A DNA stretch of 64,000 nt from JACPUX01 sp964517465 (GCA_964517465.1 CAZFEK010000012.1:21845-85844); one strand, 5' to 3'. Positions 1 to 9,547 are shown, counted from the stretch's first letter. Notes: a model not told the origin generated them from the letters alone. Program-made: numbers and translations.

Positions 1-2
1 TT

Positions 3-488
3 TATGGCGCCTACCTGGGCGCTGCGGTTTTTTTGCTGCTGGGTTTCTTGATCGTGGGGGTCGCGGTTTCCGTGCTCGGCCTGGTGGCCGGCGCCCGCTT
101 GCCGCAGTTCACCGCGAGCGCCAGTTTGTTTTATGGGCTCGGTTCCGCACTCATCGTTTATGTCGTTTTCGTGCCCTACGTCGCTGCCAAATTGCAGCAA
201 GTCGTTTGGCAAAATACCCAGTGCGGGGAAATCGTCTTTCGGGGCGAATTGGTGGCCAAACGGTTCATCGGTCTGGTGGCGGGCCAAATGTTGCTGACGC
301 TGCTGACTTGCGGTTTGTATTGGCCTTTTGCCGTGGTGCGCATCAGCCGCTACCGCATCGAGAGCTTGGTCGTCATCTCCACCGAGCGCCCGCTGGAGAG
401 CATTGCCGCCTCGGCTGGCGCACCCGCCTCCACGGGCGTCCTGGGCGATGGGTGGGTGGATGCGGCAAACCTCGATCTGGGATGGTGA
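3..488 (+). CDS. DUF898 (YjgN-like) membrane protein, 5' end outside the window
   Basis: The reading frame is open from the first bases, so only the C-terminal part (about 161 residues) is present. It shows hydrophobic segments and the ending typical of DUF898/YjgN inner-membrane proteins: a Gly/Leu-rich helix, then GLYWPFAVVRISRYR and a short soluble tail. The family has no established function. The stop lies 1 bp before the start of the M48 peptidase gene, so the two are almost certainly co-transcribed. This pairing is common in betaproteobacteria. Confidence 0.8.
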   Translation, partial: YGAYLGAAVFLLLGFLIVGVAVSVLGLVAGARLPQFTASASLFYGLGSALIVYVVFVPYVAAKLQQVVWQNTQCGEIVFRGELVAKRFIGLVAGQMLLTLLTCGLYWPFAVVRISRYRIESLVVISTERPLESIAASAGAPASTGVLGDGWVDAANLDLGW

Positions 489-489
489 A

Positions 490-1581
490 ATGAACCCAAG
501 CGTATCCTTGAACCCAGTGACGCAGCCCAGTGCGGGCGGAACACCAAACCTCGCTTGGACAGGCATTTGGTATGACGGACTTTGCGCGCATCCCCATCGG
601 CTGCGGGTGGAGCTCGGTCGCGTGCATTTATTACTGCTGCCCGAATCAAGCGGCCTGGCCGAAGCGCGGCGCTATGCCCTCACCGAGCTTGCCTGCCCGG
701 AGCCTTGGCAAGGCCATACGCGCGGGCTCACGCTGCCCGACGGCAGCAGCCTTTGGGTCGATGACGATGCCGCGGCAAGTTTTCTGCACGCCCTCCAGCG
801 TGCCGGGATGCGCCCAAGCCGGGCGGGCCGGCTGATGCAATCTTGGACCTGGGGGGTCGTCGCCACACTGATGGTGCTTGCCTTGGTTGTTTGGCTAGAC
901 CGCAAAGCGATTCCTTGGGCGGCCGAGTGGGCGGTGCAGAAGCTGCCGCAACGCATCGAAAACCGGATCGTACAGCCCATCTTCGAACATCTCGATCGAT
1001 TGCAGTTGGCACCCAGCGAGCTGCCGCAAGAGCGGCGCGAACGCCTGCGCCAGCGCTTCATGGCCGCGGCCAAAGCGATTGCCCCTGAGCAGGCGTTTCA
1101 GTTGGAGTTTCGAACCCTGCAGCGGGGGGCGGCAATCAATGCCTTTGCCCTTCCCGGGCATATCGTGGTGTTCGATGATCTGGTCTGGTCTATGGACGAT
1201 GATGAAGTGCTGGGTGTGCTGGGACATGAACTGGGCCATTTGGTCCATAGACACGGGATAGAGGGCTTGTTGCGAACCGGCGGCCTGGTGATCCTCGGCA
1301 CCGCGGTTCTCGGGGACGCATCGATGTTGGGCGCCGGAGCGCTGGTGCTGGCGCGCACGCGGCAACACGGCCGGGAAGCCGAGCGCGAGGCCGACGTTTA
1401 TGCCCTGCGCTTGATGGACGCGGCCGGCGCGCCTCGGCTTGCCTTGGTGAGGGCCATGCAGAAGTTCGAGGCGATCGAAAAAGACGCTTCCCTTCCGCCC
1501 GAATGGGTTCTGAGCCACCCGGCCACAGCCAGCCGCCGCGAATATTTCGAGCAAGCGGCCGCCCCAAAGCCGCCGCGCTGA
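490..1581 (+). CDS. M48 family zinc metallopeptidase, membrane-anchored
   Basis: The predicted 363-residue protein has a membrane segment at about residues 120-138, followed by a peptidase domain with HELGH at 246-250. His246 and His250 are the zinc ligands and Glu247 the catalytic base. A downstream EREAD stretch supplies the third ligand. The start at 490 is chosen because it follows the DUF898 stop directly; an upstream in-frame start would overlap that gene heavily. M48 peptidases of the HtpX/Oma1 type act in membrane protein quality control. The substrate here is unknown. The gene converges on the Crp/Fnr regulator with only 8 bp between stop codons. Confidence 0.88.
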   Translation: MNPSVSLNPVTQPSAGGTPNLAWTGIWYDGLCAHPHRLRVELGRVHLLLLPESSGLAEARRYALTELACPEPWQGHTRGLTLPDGSSLWVDDDAAASFLHALQRAGMRPSRAGRLMQSWTWGVVATLMVLALVVWLDRKAIPWAAEWAVQKLPQRIENRIVQPIFEHLDRLQLAPSELPQERRERLRQRFMAAAKAIAPEQAFQLEFRTLQRGAAINAFALPGHIVVFDDLVWSMDDDEVLGVLGHELGHLVHRHGIEGLLRTGGLVILGTAVLGDASMLGAGALVLARTRQHGREAEREADVYALRLMDAAGAPRLALVRAMQKFEAIEKDASLPPEWVLSHPATASRREYFEQAAAPKPPR

Positions 1582-1589
1582 TCAGGGCG

Positions 1590-2264
1590 CTATTCTTCGT
1601 ACTCCCGTAAACCCTCGGCATCGAGCACGGTGATGCCGCCGTACTCGATACGCAAGAGCCCGGCGTTTTCCAGCGCTTTGAGCGCCTGATTGGCACGCTG
1701 GCGGGAAATGCCGGCGAGGTAGCCAATCTCTTCCTGTGAAATGGGCAAGTGCGCATCCAGACCAGGATAGAGATGCGGGTTATACATCGCCGCCAGGCTG
1801 CGCGCGACCCGGGCATCGGGGCCGAGCAGGCGATCGCGCTCGACCATGGAAATGAACTGCCCCAGGCGTTCGTTGAGTTGAATGAGCAAGAAACGGTTGA
1901 AGCTGATGCTGGTATCCAGCAGCCACATGAAGGTGGATTTGGGCATCAGCGCAATGGCCGATTGCCGCAGGGCGATGATGTCATAGCGCCGGGGCTCGAC
2001 CTTGAGCAGCGAGCCTTCGCCGAACCAGCCGCCGGCGGAAATGCCGGTGAAGGTGGTGGGTTTGCCGTCGGCGGAGATGTTGGCCATTTTCACCAGGCCT
2101 TCGATGACGCCGATCCAGTGTTCCACTTTTTCATCGCGCCGGCAGACGAAACTTTCGGCCGGACAATGGCGCACGATGATGTCCGCTTCCACCCGCTGGC
2201 GCTGCGCCTCGTTCAAGGTGCGCATCCAGAGGCTGGCATCGAGCATTTGTTTGAGTTTCGACAT
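1590..2264 (-). CDS. Crp/Fnr family transcriptional regulator
   Basis: The 224-residue protein has an N-terminal cyclic-nucleotide-binding fold, a dimerisation helix near residues 125-145 and a C-terminal winged helix (ISQEEIGYLAGISRQRANQALKALE). Only two cysteines (34 and 41) lie in the N-terminal region, so the four-cysteine iron-sulfur cluster of classical FNR is absent. The effector cannot be assigned. It is divergent from the enoyl-CoA hydratase gene across 121 bp and is a candidate regulator of that gene and the transport cluster, but no clear operator palindrome was found. Confidence 0.88.
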   Translation of the reverse strand: MSKLKQMLDASLWMRTLNEAQRQRVEADIIVRHCPAESFVCRRDEKVEHWIGVIEGLVKMANISADGKPTTFTGISAGGWFGEGSLLKVEPRRYDIIALRQSAIALMPKSTFMWLLDTSISFNRFLLIQLNERLGQFISMVERDRLLGPDARVARSLAAMYNPHLYPGLDAHLPISQEEIGYLAGISRQRANQALKALENAGLLRIEYGGITVLDAEGLREYEE

Positions 2265-2385
2265 GGGCTTTTGAAATGTCCGCCAGGCGACAGCATCGAC
2301 CGCGCAAGTTTACTATGCTGCAAGCCCGTTGCCTTGAGAGAGTGGGCATAATCCACCGCCCGAGGCCCCGAATTTAGGAGGAAGT

Positions 2386-3171
2386 GTGGGTTTTTCGACC
2401 CTCGAACTGGATCCGCTGGAGCCCGGCATCCTGCGCCTGACGATCAATCGTCCCAAGGCGCTCAACGCCCTTTCCCCCGAAGTCATCGCCGAGCTGGAAG
2501 AAGCCGTGGCGGCCATTGCCGCCGATGCTGCACTGCGGGTGCTCCTGCTCACTGGTGCGGGCGAAAAGGCTTTCGTGGCCGGCGCCGACATCGCCGCCAT
2601 GAGCCAGATGACGCCCCTGGAAGGCCGCGAGTTCTCCATTCGCGCCTTGGCGGTGTTCCGCTCCCTCGAACTCTTGCCCATTCCGGTCATTGCCCTGGTC
2701 AACGGGTATGCCCTCGGGGGCGGCTGCGAATTGGCCATGGCCTGCGACTGGATCATCGCGTCCGACCGCGCGCAGTTTGGCCAGCCCGAAGTGAACCTGG
2801 GCATTTGCCCCGGCTTTGGCGGCACCCAGCGCCTCACCCGCCTGGTGGGTCGGGCGCGGGCGCTGGAGCTGGTCTGCACCGGCCGGCAATGCAAAGCCGA
2901 CGAAGCGCTGGCCATGGGCCTCGTCAATCAGGTGGTGCCGGCCGCCGAATTGCAGGAAAGAGGGCTCGCCCAGGCGCGGCAAATCGCCGCCAAAGGGCCG
3001 GTGGCGGTGAAGTACGCCAAGCATCTGGTGCAACGCGGCCAGGACCTCGATCTCGACAACGCCTGCCAGCTCGAAGCCGATGTCTTCGGGCTCTTGTGCG
3101 CCACTGAGGACAAGGCCGAGGGCATGCGCGCGTTTTTGGAGAAGCGTCCGGCCCGATTCACCGGCCGTTAG
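2386..3171 (+). CDS. Enoyl-CoA hydratase/isomerase (crotonase family)
   Basis: The protein has 261 residues, the usual length for a single-domain crotonase. It carries the oxyanion-hole region AGADIAAM, the GGGCELAMACD motif and a glutamate-containing FGQPEVNLGICPGFGGTQRL stretch expected of active hydratases. It would hydrate 2-enoyl-CoA to 3-hydroxyacyl-CoA in the cytoplasm. The GTG start follows AGGAGG at 2376-2381. It opens a run of genes for acyl-CoA ligation and solute uptake, so it probably acts on the acid that the cluster imports. Confidence 0.9.
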   Translation: MGFSTLELDPLEPGILRLTINRPKALNALSPEVIAELEEAVAAIAADAALRVLLLTGAGEKAFVAGADIAAMSQMTPLEGREFSIRALAVFRSLELLPIPVIALVNGYALGGGCELAMACDWIIASDRAQFGQPEVNLGICPGFGGTQRLTRLVGRARALELVCTGRQCKADEALAMGLVNQVVPAAELQERGLAQARQIAAKGPVAVKYAKHLVQRGQDLDLDNACQLEADVFGLLCATEDKAEGMRAFLEKRPARFTGR

Positions 3172-3301
3172 CGGTTCGCGGTCGCCGGAGCGGCCGCGGA
3201 ACGAATATCCAAGGGGCGTTGCGCGCCCCGGTGAGATGCAAGTCACACGAGTCTCCGGTCGCAGAGAGGGCGAAACGGAAATTCGGTTCAGGAGGAACAA
3301 A

Positions 3302-5239
3302 ATGGAGTTGGATACCTTTCCGCGCCTGTTGCTGCACCACGCCAAAGAGCGGGGTGACCGGCCGGCGCTGCGCGAAAAAGACCTCGGCATCTGGCAGACC
3401 TGGACTTGGGCCCAAGCCGCCGAGGAAGTGCGCGCCCTGGCTTCGGGTTTGGCTGAGCTCGGTTTTCGACGCGGCGACAAGCTTGCCATCATCGGCGACA
3501 ACCGGCCGCGGCTCTACATGGCCATGACCGCCGCGCAATGCTTGGGCGGCGTGCCGGTGCCGATGTATCAGGACGCAGTCGCCAATGAAATGGCCTTCGT
3601 GCTCCAAGATGCCGGCGTGCGCTTTGCCGTGGTCGAAGACCAAGAGCAAGTCGACAAGATGCTGGAAGTGAAAGACCAGTGCCCGGCGCTGGCGCATCTG
3701 ATGTATGAAGACCCGCGCGGCCTCTTGCATTACAACCAGCCCTTCCTGCACGGACTCGAAGAAGTCATGGAGATGGGGCGCATCCACAACCGCAACCATC
3801 CCGATTTCCTGGACCAGGAAATTGCCCAGGGCAAAAGCGAAGACATCGCCGTCATCCTCTATACCTCGGGCACCACCGGCAAGCCCAAAGGCGTTTGTCA
3901 GACGCATGCGGCCTTCGTCATCGCCGGTCGCATCGGTTGCGAATTCGACCGCCTGGGTCAGGGCGACGAGATTCTGTCCTATCTGCCCATGGCCTGGGTG
4001 GGCGACTACCTCTTTTCGGTGGCCCAGGCGCTGGTGGGCGGCATGACCATCAACTGCCCGGAGTCGGGCGACACGGTCATGACCGACATGCGCGAAATCG
4101 GCCCCACCTATTACTTCGCGCCGCCGCGGGTGTTCGAGAACCTGCTCACCCAGGTGATGATCCGCATGGAAGACGCCGGAGCGGTGAAACGCAAGCTGTT
4201 CCAATACTTCATGGACGTCGCTCGCCGCTGCGGCGCCGAAATCCTCGATGGCAAGCCCGTGGGTTTGGCCGACCGGCTGCGCTACGCGCTGGGCAATGTG
4301 CTGATCTTCGGACCGCTGCGCAACGTGCTGGGCATGAGCCGGATTCGCGTGGCCTACACGGCCGGCGCGGCGATCGGCCCCGATCTCTTCCGCTTTTATC
4401 GCTCGATCGGCGTCAATCTCAAGCAGCTTTACGGTTCGACCGAAACTTGCGCCGCGGTGTGTTTGCAGCCGGATGGCCAGATCAAGTTCGATACCGTCGG
4501 ACCACCCGCGCCAGGAGTCGAAGTGAAGATCGCCGACAGCGGCGAAGTGCTGGTCCGCGGCCAGGTGCTGCTCAAGGAGTATTACCAGCGCCCTGAAGCC
4601 ACCGCCGAGGTGATCGACGCCGAAGGTTACTTCCATACCGGGGACGCCGGCTTTTTCGATGCCGACGGCCACCTCAAGATCATCGACCGGGCCAAGGATG
4701 TCGGCAAACTCGCCAACGGCGCGATGTTTGCCCCCAACTACATCGAGAACAAGCTCAAGTTTTTCTCCCACATCAAAGAGGCGGTTGCGTTCGGGCATGA
4801 ACGCAACGAAGTCTGCGCCTTCATCAATATCGACATGGGGGCGGTGGGCAACTGGGCCGAGCGGCGCAACATCGCCTATTCGGGCTACACCGATCTGGCC
4901 TGCAAGCCCGAAGTCGCGGAACTGGTGCGCGAGTGCGTCGAGAAAGCCAACGCCGAACTCGCGCAAGACGCCATGGTGTGCGATTCGCAGGTGCACCGCT
5001 TCCTCATTTTGCACAAAGAACTGGATCCCGACGACGACGAGTTGACGCGCACGCGCAAAGTGCGGCGCGGCTTCATCGCGCAGAAGTACGGCGTGCTGAT
5101 CGATGCGCTTTATGGCGGCAAGTCCTCCCAGTTCATCGAAACCGAGGTCAAGTTCGAGGACGGCCGGCGCGGCAAGGTTGCCGCGGACTTGAGAATCCTC
5201 GAAGCCAAGACTTTCTCGCCCGTGCGCAAAGCCGCCTGA
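3302..5239 (+). CDS. AMP-dependent long-chain acyl-CoA synthetase
   Basis: A 645-residue adenylate-forming enzyme. The ATP-binding motif YTSGTTGKPKG lies near residue 187, LYGSTET near 375, then YFHTGD and the KDVGKLANG hinge region. It should convert a fatty or aryl-alkyl acid to its CoA thioester via an acyl-adenylate. The ATG at 3302 is preceded by AGGAGG at 3290-3295, which rules out the longer in-frame reading. It lies 22 bp upstream of livG, so activation and import are probably co-expressed. Substrate chain length cannot be deduced. Confidence 0.9.
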   Translation: MELDTFPRLLLHHAKERGDRPALREKDLGIWQTWTWAQAAEEVRALASGLAELGFRRGDKLAIIGDNRPRLYMAMTAAQCLGGVPVPMYQDAVANEMAFVLQDAGVRFAVVEDQEQVDKMLEVKDQCPALAHLMYEDPRGLLHYNQPFLHGLEEVMEMGRIHNRNHPDFLDQEIAQGKSEDIAVILYTSGTTGKPKGVCQTHAAFVIAGRIGCEFDRLGQGDEILSYLPMAWVGDYLFSVAQALVGGMTINCPESGDTVMTDMREIGPTYYFAPPRVFENLLTQVMIRMEDAGAVKRKLFQYFMDVARRCGAEILDGKPVGLADRLRYALGNVLIFGPLRNVLGMSRIRVAYTAGAAIGPDLFRFYRSIGVNLKQLYGSTETCAAVCLQPDGQIKFDTVGPPAPGVEVKIADSGEVLVRGQVLLKEYYQRPEATAEVIDAEGYFHTGDAGFFDADGHLKIIDRAKDVGKLANGAMFAPNYIENKLKFFSHIKEAVAFGHERNEVCAFINIDMGAVGNWAERRNIAYSGYTDLACKPEVAELVRECVEKANAELAQDAMVCDSQVHRFLILHKELDPDDDELTRTRKVRRGFIAQKYGVLIDALYGGKSSQFIETEVKFEDGRRGKVAADLRILEAKTFSPVRKAA

Positions 5240-5261
5240 GCCCAATCACCGAGAGCTTCCC

Positions 5262-6047
5262 ATGAGTGAACGAACCATCGGCGACGTCATCCTGGACCTG
5301 GAGGGCATTTCCTTGCGCTTCGGCGGCGTGAAGGCGCTCACCGACATTTCTTTCGATGTGCGCGAACACGAAATCCGCGCCATCATCGGCCCGAACGGCG
5401 CCGGCAAAAGCTCTATGCTCAACGTCATCAACGGGGTCTACCATCCTCAGGAAGGCACCATCACCTTCCATGGCGAGCAGCGACGGGACATGGACACCCA
5501 CGAGGCTGCCGCGCACGGCATCGCGCGCACTTTCCAGAACATCGCGCTGTTTCGCGGCATGACCGTGCTCGACAACCTGATGACCGGCCGCAACCTGCTG
5601 ATGAAAGCGAGCTTTCTGGAGCAGGCCATTTATTTCGGGCGCGCCCGCCGCGAGGAACTGGCGCATCGCGCCAAGGTCGAGGAGATCATCCGCTTCCTGG
5701 AAATCGAGCACATTCGCAAGACCCCCGTGGGCCGCTTGCCCTACGGCCTGCAAAAGCGCGTCGAGCTGGGCCGCGCCCTGGCGGCCGAACCCAGCCTGCT
5801 GCTGCTCGACGAGCCCATGGCGGGCATGAACGTCGAAGAAAAGCAGGACATGTGCCGCTTCGTGCTCGACGTCAACGACCAGCTCGGCACCACCATCGTG
5901 TTGATCGAGCACGACATGGGGGTGGTCATGGACATTTCCGACCGCGTGGTCGTGCTCGATTACGGCAAAAAAATCGCCGACGGCACGCCGGACGAGGTTC
6001 GCACCAACCCAGAGGTCATCTCGGCCTATCTGGGCACCCAGCACTGA
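5262..6047 (+). CDS. livG: ABC transporter ATP-binding protein, LivG type
   Basis: The 261-residue protein has Walker A (GPNGAGKSS, about residue 43), a slightly altered signature (LPYGLQKRVELGRAL, about 160), Walker B (LLLLDEPMAG, about 180) and the switch His (IEHDMGVVM). It is one of two ATPases of a hydrophobic amino acid/carboxylate uptake (HAAT) transporter. Its partners are livH, livM, the binding-protein gene and livF just downstream. LivG is used as a family name only; the neighbouring CoA ligases suggest a substrate other than branched-chain amino acids. Confidence 0.9.
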   Translation: MSERTIGDVILDLEGISLRFGGVKALTDISFDVREHEIRAIIGPNGAGKSSMLNVINGVYHPQEGTITFHGEQRRDMDTHEAAAHGIARTFQNIALFRGMTVLDNLMTGRNLLMKASFLEQAIYFGRARREELAHRAKVEEIIRFLEIEHIRKTPVGRLPYGLQKRVELGRALAAEPSLLLLDEPMAGMNVEEKQDMCRFVLDVNDQLGTTIVLIEHDMGVVMDISDRVVVLDYGKKIADGTPDEVRTNPEVISAYLGTQH

Positions 6048-6059
6048 GCGGAGCGCAGC

Positions 6060-6953
6060 ATGCAATTCTTTTTGGAAGTCCTGATCGGCGGCCTGCTCTC
6101 CGGGGTGATGTATTCCCTGGTGGCGCTGGGTTTCGTGCTGATCTACAAAGCCTCGGGCGTGTTCAACTTCGCTCAGGGAGCGATGGTGTTCTTCGCCGCC
6201 TTGACCTTCGTAAGCCTCACCGAGATGGGGGTCAATTTTTGGCTGGCCATGCTTTTCACCCTGGCGGCCATGGTGGTGCTGGCGATACTCACCGAGCGCA
6301 TCGTGCTCTCACGCCTGGTCAATCAGCCGCCGATCACGCTGTTCATGGCCACCATCGGCCTCACCTTTTTTATCGAAGGCGTGGCGCAAGGCATCTGGGG
6401 GGCGCAGCCGCACGGCCTGGAGCTGGGCATCGTCGACGAACCCATCCAGGGTCTGATCGACGCCACGGGCATAGGCGTGTCCAAGTTCGACCTCTTCGCC
6501 GCCACGGTTGCGGCGGTGCTGGTGGCGGTGCTGGCGGTGTTCTTCCAGAAGACGCGCATCGGCCGCGCTTTGCGCGCGGTGGCCGACGACCACCAGGCGG
6601 CCTTGTCGATCGGCATTCCGCTGCGGCACATCTGGGTCATCGTCTGGGGAGTGGCGGGCTTCGTGGCGCTGGTCGCGGGCCTCCTGTGGGGGGCGCGCAA
6701 CGGCGTGCAGTTCGCCCTCACCTTCACCGCCTTGAAGGCCCTGCCGGTACTGATCATCGGCGGCTTCACCTCGATTCCCGGCGCCATCGTCGGAGGGCTG
6801 ATCATCGGCGCCGCGGAGAAGCTGGGCGAGGTCTACCTCGGACCGATGGTGGGCGGCGGCATCGAAGGCTGGTTCCCCTACGTGATGGCGCTGCTGTTCC
6901 TCTTGGTTCGCCCCGAGGGCCTCTTCGGCGAACGCCACATCGATCGCGTCTGA
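6060..6953 (+). CDS. livH: ABC transporter permease, LivH type
   Basis: A 297-residue, strongly hydrophobic protein with about eight membrane segments. It has the family start (FLEVLIGGLLSGVMYSLVALG), an FNFAQGAMVF motif and a cytoplasmic loop RALRAVADD that contacts the ATPases. It forms the membrane channel with LivM. It starts 12 bp after the livG stop. Confidence 0.9.
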   Translation: MQFFLEVLIGGLLSGVMYSLVALGFVLIYKASGVFNFAQGAMVFFAALTFVSLTEMGVNFWLAMLFTLAAMVVLAILTERIVLSRLVNQPPITLFMATIGLTFFIEGVAQGIWGAQPHGLELGIVDEPIQGLIDATGIGVSKFDLFAATVAAVLVAVLAVFFQKTRIGRALRAVADDHQAALSIGIPLRHIWVIVWGVAGFVALVAGLLWGARNGVQFALTFTALKALPVLIIGGFTSIPGAIVGGLIIGAAEKLGEVYLGPMVGGGIEGWFPYVMALLFLLVRPEGLFGERHIDRV

Positions 6954-6992
6954 GACGCCCGCAACCGACAAACGCTAGAGAAGCGCACAACC

Positions 6993-8060
6993 ATGATCTA
7001 CCGCGAAGCCGGACAATTCAAAGTCAGCTACCAGACCGATCAGCAGATCTTTCCGATTCGACAGGATCGCATCGCCCTGATCGGCATCTTGCTGTTCGCT
7101 TACCTGGCGGTGCCTCTGCTCGCCAACCAATACTGGCTCCAGGCCATTCTGACGCCGGTGCTGATTTTCAGCCTGGCGGCGATCGGCCTCAACATCCTCA
7201 CCGGCTATGCCGGTCAGCTCTCCTTGGGTTCGGCGGCCTTCATGGCGGTCGGCGCTTTCGGCGCTTACAACTTCATGCTGCGTTTCGAGGGCATGCCCAT
7301 CCTGTTGGCCTTCGCACTGGGCGGCCTGTGTTCGGCCGGGGTGGGCATCGTCTTCGGCCTGCCTTCGCTGCGCATCAAGGGCTTCTACCTCGCCGTGGCG
7401 ACGCTAGCGGCACAGTTCTTCATCGTCTGGGCGCTGACCAAATTCGGCTGGTTCTCGAACTACAGCTCTTCAGGTGTGATCACCGCCCAGAAGGTGACCA
7501 TGTTCGGCTACGCCTTCGAGTCGCCGGTGGCCAAATACCTGCTCACCCTGACCGTGGTGGCGGTGCTCGCAGTGATGGCCAAGAACATGGCCCGATCGAG
7601 CGTCGGACGAGCATGGATGGCCATCCGCGACATGGACGTCGCCGCCGAGGTGATCGGCATCCGGCCCATGCACACCAAACTCATGGCCTTCGCGGTGAGT
7701 TCCTTCTATTGCGGCGTGGCCGGGGCCTTGTACGCCTACACCTATCTCGGCACGGTGGAGCCCGAAGGCTTCAACCTCGATCTGTCTTTCCGCATTCTGT
7801 TCATGATCATCATCGGCGGCGTGGGCACGATTCTGGGCTCTTTCCTGGGCGCCGCCTTCATCGTGCTCTTGCCGATTTTCCTCAACGTCGTCATGCATGT
7901 GCTGCCGCAAGGTATGGTGCCGGCGGGGCTGGCTTCGAATATGGAATTGATCATCTTCGGCGCTTTGATCATTTTTTTCCTGATCGTCGAACCCCATGGC
8001 CTGGCCAGGCTGTGGCAGATCGCAAAGGAGAAGTTGCGTCTTTGGCCCTTCCCGCATTGA
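6993..8060 (+). CDS. livM: ABC transporter permease, LivM type
   Basis: The 355-residue membrane protein carries LivM hallmarks: GLNILTGYAGQLSLGSAAFMAVG near residues 67-90, a GLPSLRIKGFYLAVATLAAQ segment and the coupling loop GRAWMAIRDMDVAAEVIGI. It pairs with LivH as the second permease subunit. The N-terminus has a hydrophilic extension of about 25 residues before the first membrane helix. It lies 39 bp downstream of livH in the same operon. Confidence 0.9.
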   Translation: MIYREAGQFKVSYQTDQQIFPIRQDRIALIGILLFAYLAVPLLANQYWLQAILTPVLIFSLAAIGLNILTGYAGQLSLGSAAFMAVGAFGAYNFMLRFEGMPILLAFALGGLCSAGVGIVFGLPSLRIKGFYLAVATLAAQFFIVWALTKFGWFSNYSSSGVITAQKVTMFGYAFESPVAKYLLTLTVVAVLAVMAKNMARSSVGRAWMAIRDMDVAAEVIGIRPMHTKLMAFAVSSFYCGVAGALYAYTYLGTVEPEGFNLDLSFRILFMIIIGGVGTILGSFLGAAFIVLLPIFLNVVMHVLPQGMVPAGLASNMELIIFGALIIFFLIVEPHGLARLWQIAKEKLRLWPFPH

Positions 8061-8117
8061 GGGAAGCGCTCACGGGCGTTCTGTGTGCAGGGTTGTTTTT
8101 ACTTAGGAGGCAACATA

Positions 8118-9461
8118 ATGAGCAGCAAGACCATGAAACTTCGTACCACCGCCTTGATCGGGCTCGCCTTGGCGGGTGCCTTCAGCGCCAGCACCGCATT
8201 TGCCCAGGCCAAGGAACAGTTCGTACCCATGCTGAGCTACCGGGTCGGCCCCTACGCGGCCGGCGGATCGGGGATTTTCGGCGGCTACATCGACTACCTC
8301 CAGCTCATCAATGAGAAGGAAGGCGGCATCAATGGCGTCAAGCTCACCTGGGAAGAGTGCGAGACCGAGTACAACAATGCCCGCGGCGTCGAGTGCTACG
8401 AGCGGCTGAAGAAGAAAGGCCCCACCGGCGCCACCGTGGTGCAGCCGCTGTCCACCGGCATCACCTATTCGCTGATCGACAAAGCCACCGCGGACAAAAT
8501 TCCCGTCGTCTCCATGGGTTACGGCCGCACCGACGCCTCCGACGGCCGGGTCTTCCCCTATGTCTTTCCGATGATCACCAACTATTGGTCGCAGAACACC
8601 GCCAAGATCAAATTCATCGGCATGAAAGAAGGCGGCATGGACAAGTTGAAGGGCAAGAAGATCGTGAACATCTATCACGACTCGGCCTACGGCAAAGAGA
8701 CCATTCCCGTGCTCGACGCCCAGGCCAAGCTCTACGGTTTCGAAGTCACCCACATCGCCGTCGCCCACCCGGGCAACGAGCAGCAATCGCAATGGCTGCA
8801 AGTGCGCCAGATCAAACCCGACTGGGTGATCCTGCGCGGCTGGGGAGTGATGAATCCGACCGCTCTCAAGGCCGCGGCCAAGATCGGCTTCCCGCGCGAC
8901 AAAGTGGTCGGCGTGTGGTGGTCCGGCGCCGAGGAAGACACCATTCCCGCGGGGGACGCCGCCAAGGGGTACATCGCCGCGGGCTTCAATGTGGCCGGCG
9001 CAAACTACCCGGTGGTGAAGGACATCCAGAAATACGTGGTGGCCAAGGGCAAGAGCAACATGGAAGACAAAGGCCGCATCGGCTCGATTTATTACAACCG
9101 CGGCGTGGTGCACGGCATCATCACCGTCGAGGCGGTGCGCAAGGCCCAGGAGAAGTTCGGCAAAGGCAAGTCGCTCACCGGCGAGCAGATGCGCTGGGGC
9201 CTGGAGAACCTCAACATCGACAACAAGCGCCTCAAGGAGCTGGGCGCCGAGGGCTTCATGCCTTCGCTCAAGGTGAGCTGTTTCGACCACGAGGGGTCCG
9301 GCCTGGTGAAATTCCAGCAGTGGGACGGCAAGGAGTGGAAGGTCATCACCGACTGGATCGAGGCCGACAAGAAGCTGGTGCGGGGCATGATCGAGGAATC
9401 CGCGGCGAAGTATGCCAAGGAGAAAAACATCACCCCGCGCGATTGCTCCAAGGAGAGCTAA
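8118..9461 (+). CDS. Periplasmic substrate-binding protein of the liv-type transporter
   Basis: A 447-residue type I periplasmic binding protein (Peripla_BP_6 type) with a clear signal peptide (basic start, hydrophobic core, cleavage near AFAQA, residue 31). The ATG at 8118 is set by AGGAGG at 8105-8110. It is about 70 residues longer than typical LivK/LivJ. Similar long forms occur beside CoA-ligase genes, where the substrate is probably an organic acid; that assignment is inference. A strong hairpin at 9481-9513 follows the gene. Confidence 0.88.
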   Translation: MSSKTMKLRTTALIGLALAGAFSASTAFAQAKEQFVPMLSYRVGPYAAGGSGIFGGYIDYLQLINEKEGGINGVKLTWEECETEYNNARGVECYERLKKKGPTGATVVQPLSTGITYSLIDKATADKIPVVSMGYGRTDASDGRVFPYVFPMITNYWSQNTAKIKFIGMKEGGMDKLKGKKIVNIYHDSAYGKETIPVLDAQAKLYGFEVTHIAVAHPGNEQQSQWLQVRQIKPDWVILRGWGVMNPTALKAAAKIGFPRDKVVGVWWSGAEEDTIPAGDAAKGYIAAGFNVAGANYPVVKDIQKYVVAKGKSNMEDKGRIGSIYYNRGVVHGIITVEAVRKAQEKFGKGKSLTGEQMRWGLENLNIDNKRLKELGAEGFMPSLKVSCFDHEGSGLVKFQQWDGKEWKVITDWIEADKKLVRGMIEESAAKYAKEKNITPRDCSKES

Positions 9462-9480
9462 GCGTCTATCGATGTTCGGC

Positions 9481-9513
9481 GGCGGAACACCGGGCGCAGG
9501 CCCGGATTCCGCC
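9481..9513 (+). terminator. Intergenic mRNA hairpin after the binding-protein gene
   Basis: GGCGGAA (9481-9487) pairs with TTCCGCC (9507-9513), and CCGGGC (9490-9495) pairs with GCCCGG (9500-9505) around a GCAG loop. Together they form 13 base pairs with a small internal bulge. No T-run follows, so this is more likely an exonuclease barrier or partial terminator than a full stop. Such hairpins often keep binding-protein mRNA more abundant than that of the membrane subunits. Confidence 0.6.
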
Positions 9514-9547
9514 ACCGCCTCCGAGCAATCCTTGACGGTACATCACC

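Noticed and set aside
1590..2264. Assignment as oxygen-sensing FNR
   Set aside because: Only two cysteines are found in the N-terminal half, not the four ligands needed for the iron-sulfur cluster.
3158..5245. A 695-codon open frame on the minus strand opposite the acyl-CoA synthetase gene
   Set aside because: It mirrors a well-supported gene with all family motifs, and its own translation is His/Gln/Gly-rich with no recognisable domain. Long antisense frames are common in GC-rich DNA.
5852..8314. An 820-codon plus-strand frame across livG, livH and livM
   Set aside because: It is in a different frame from three clear transporter genes and encodes Arg/His/Pro-rich low-complexity sequence.
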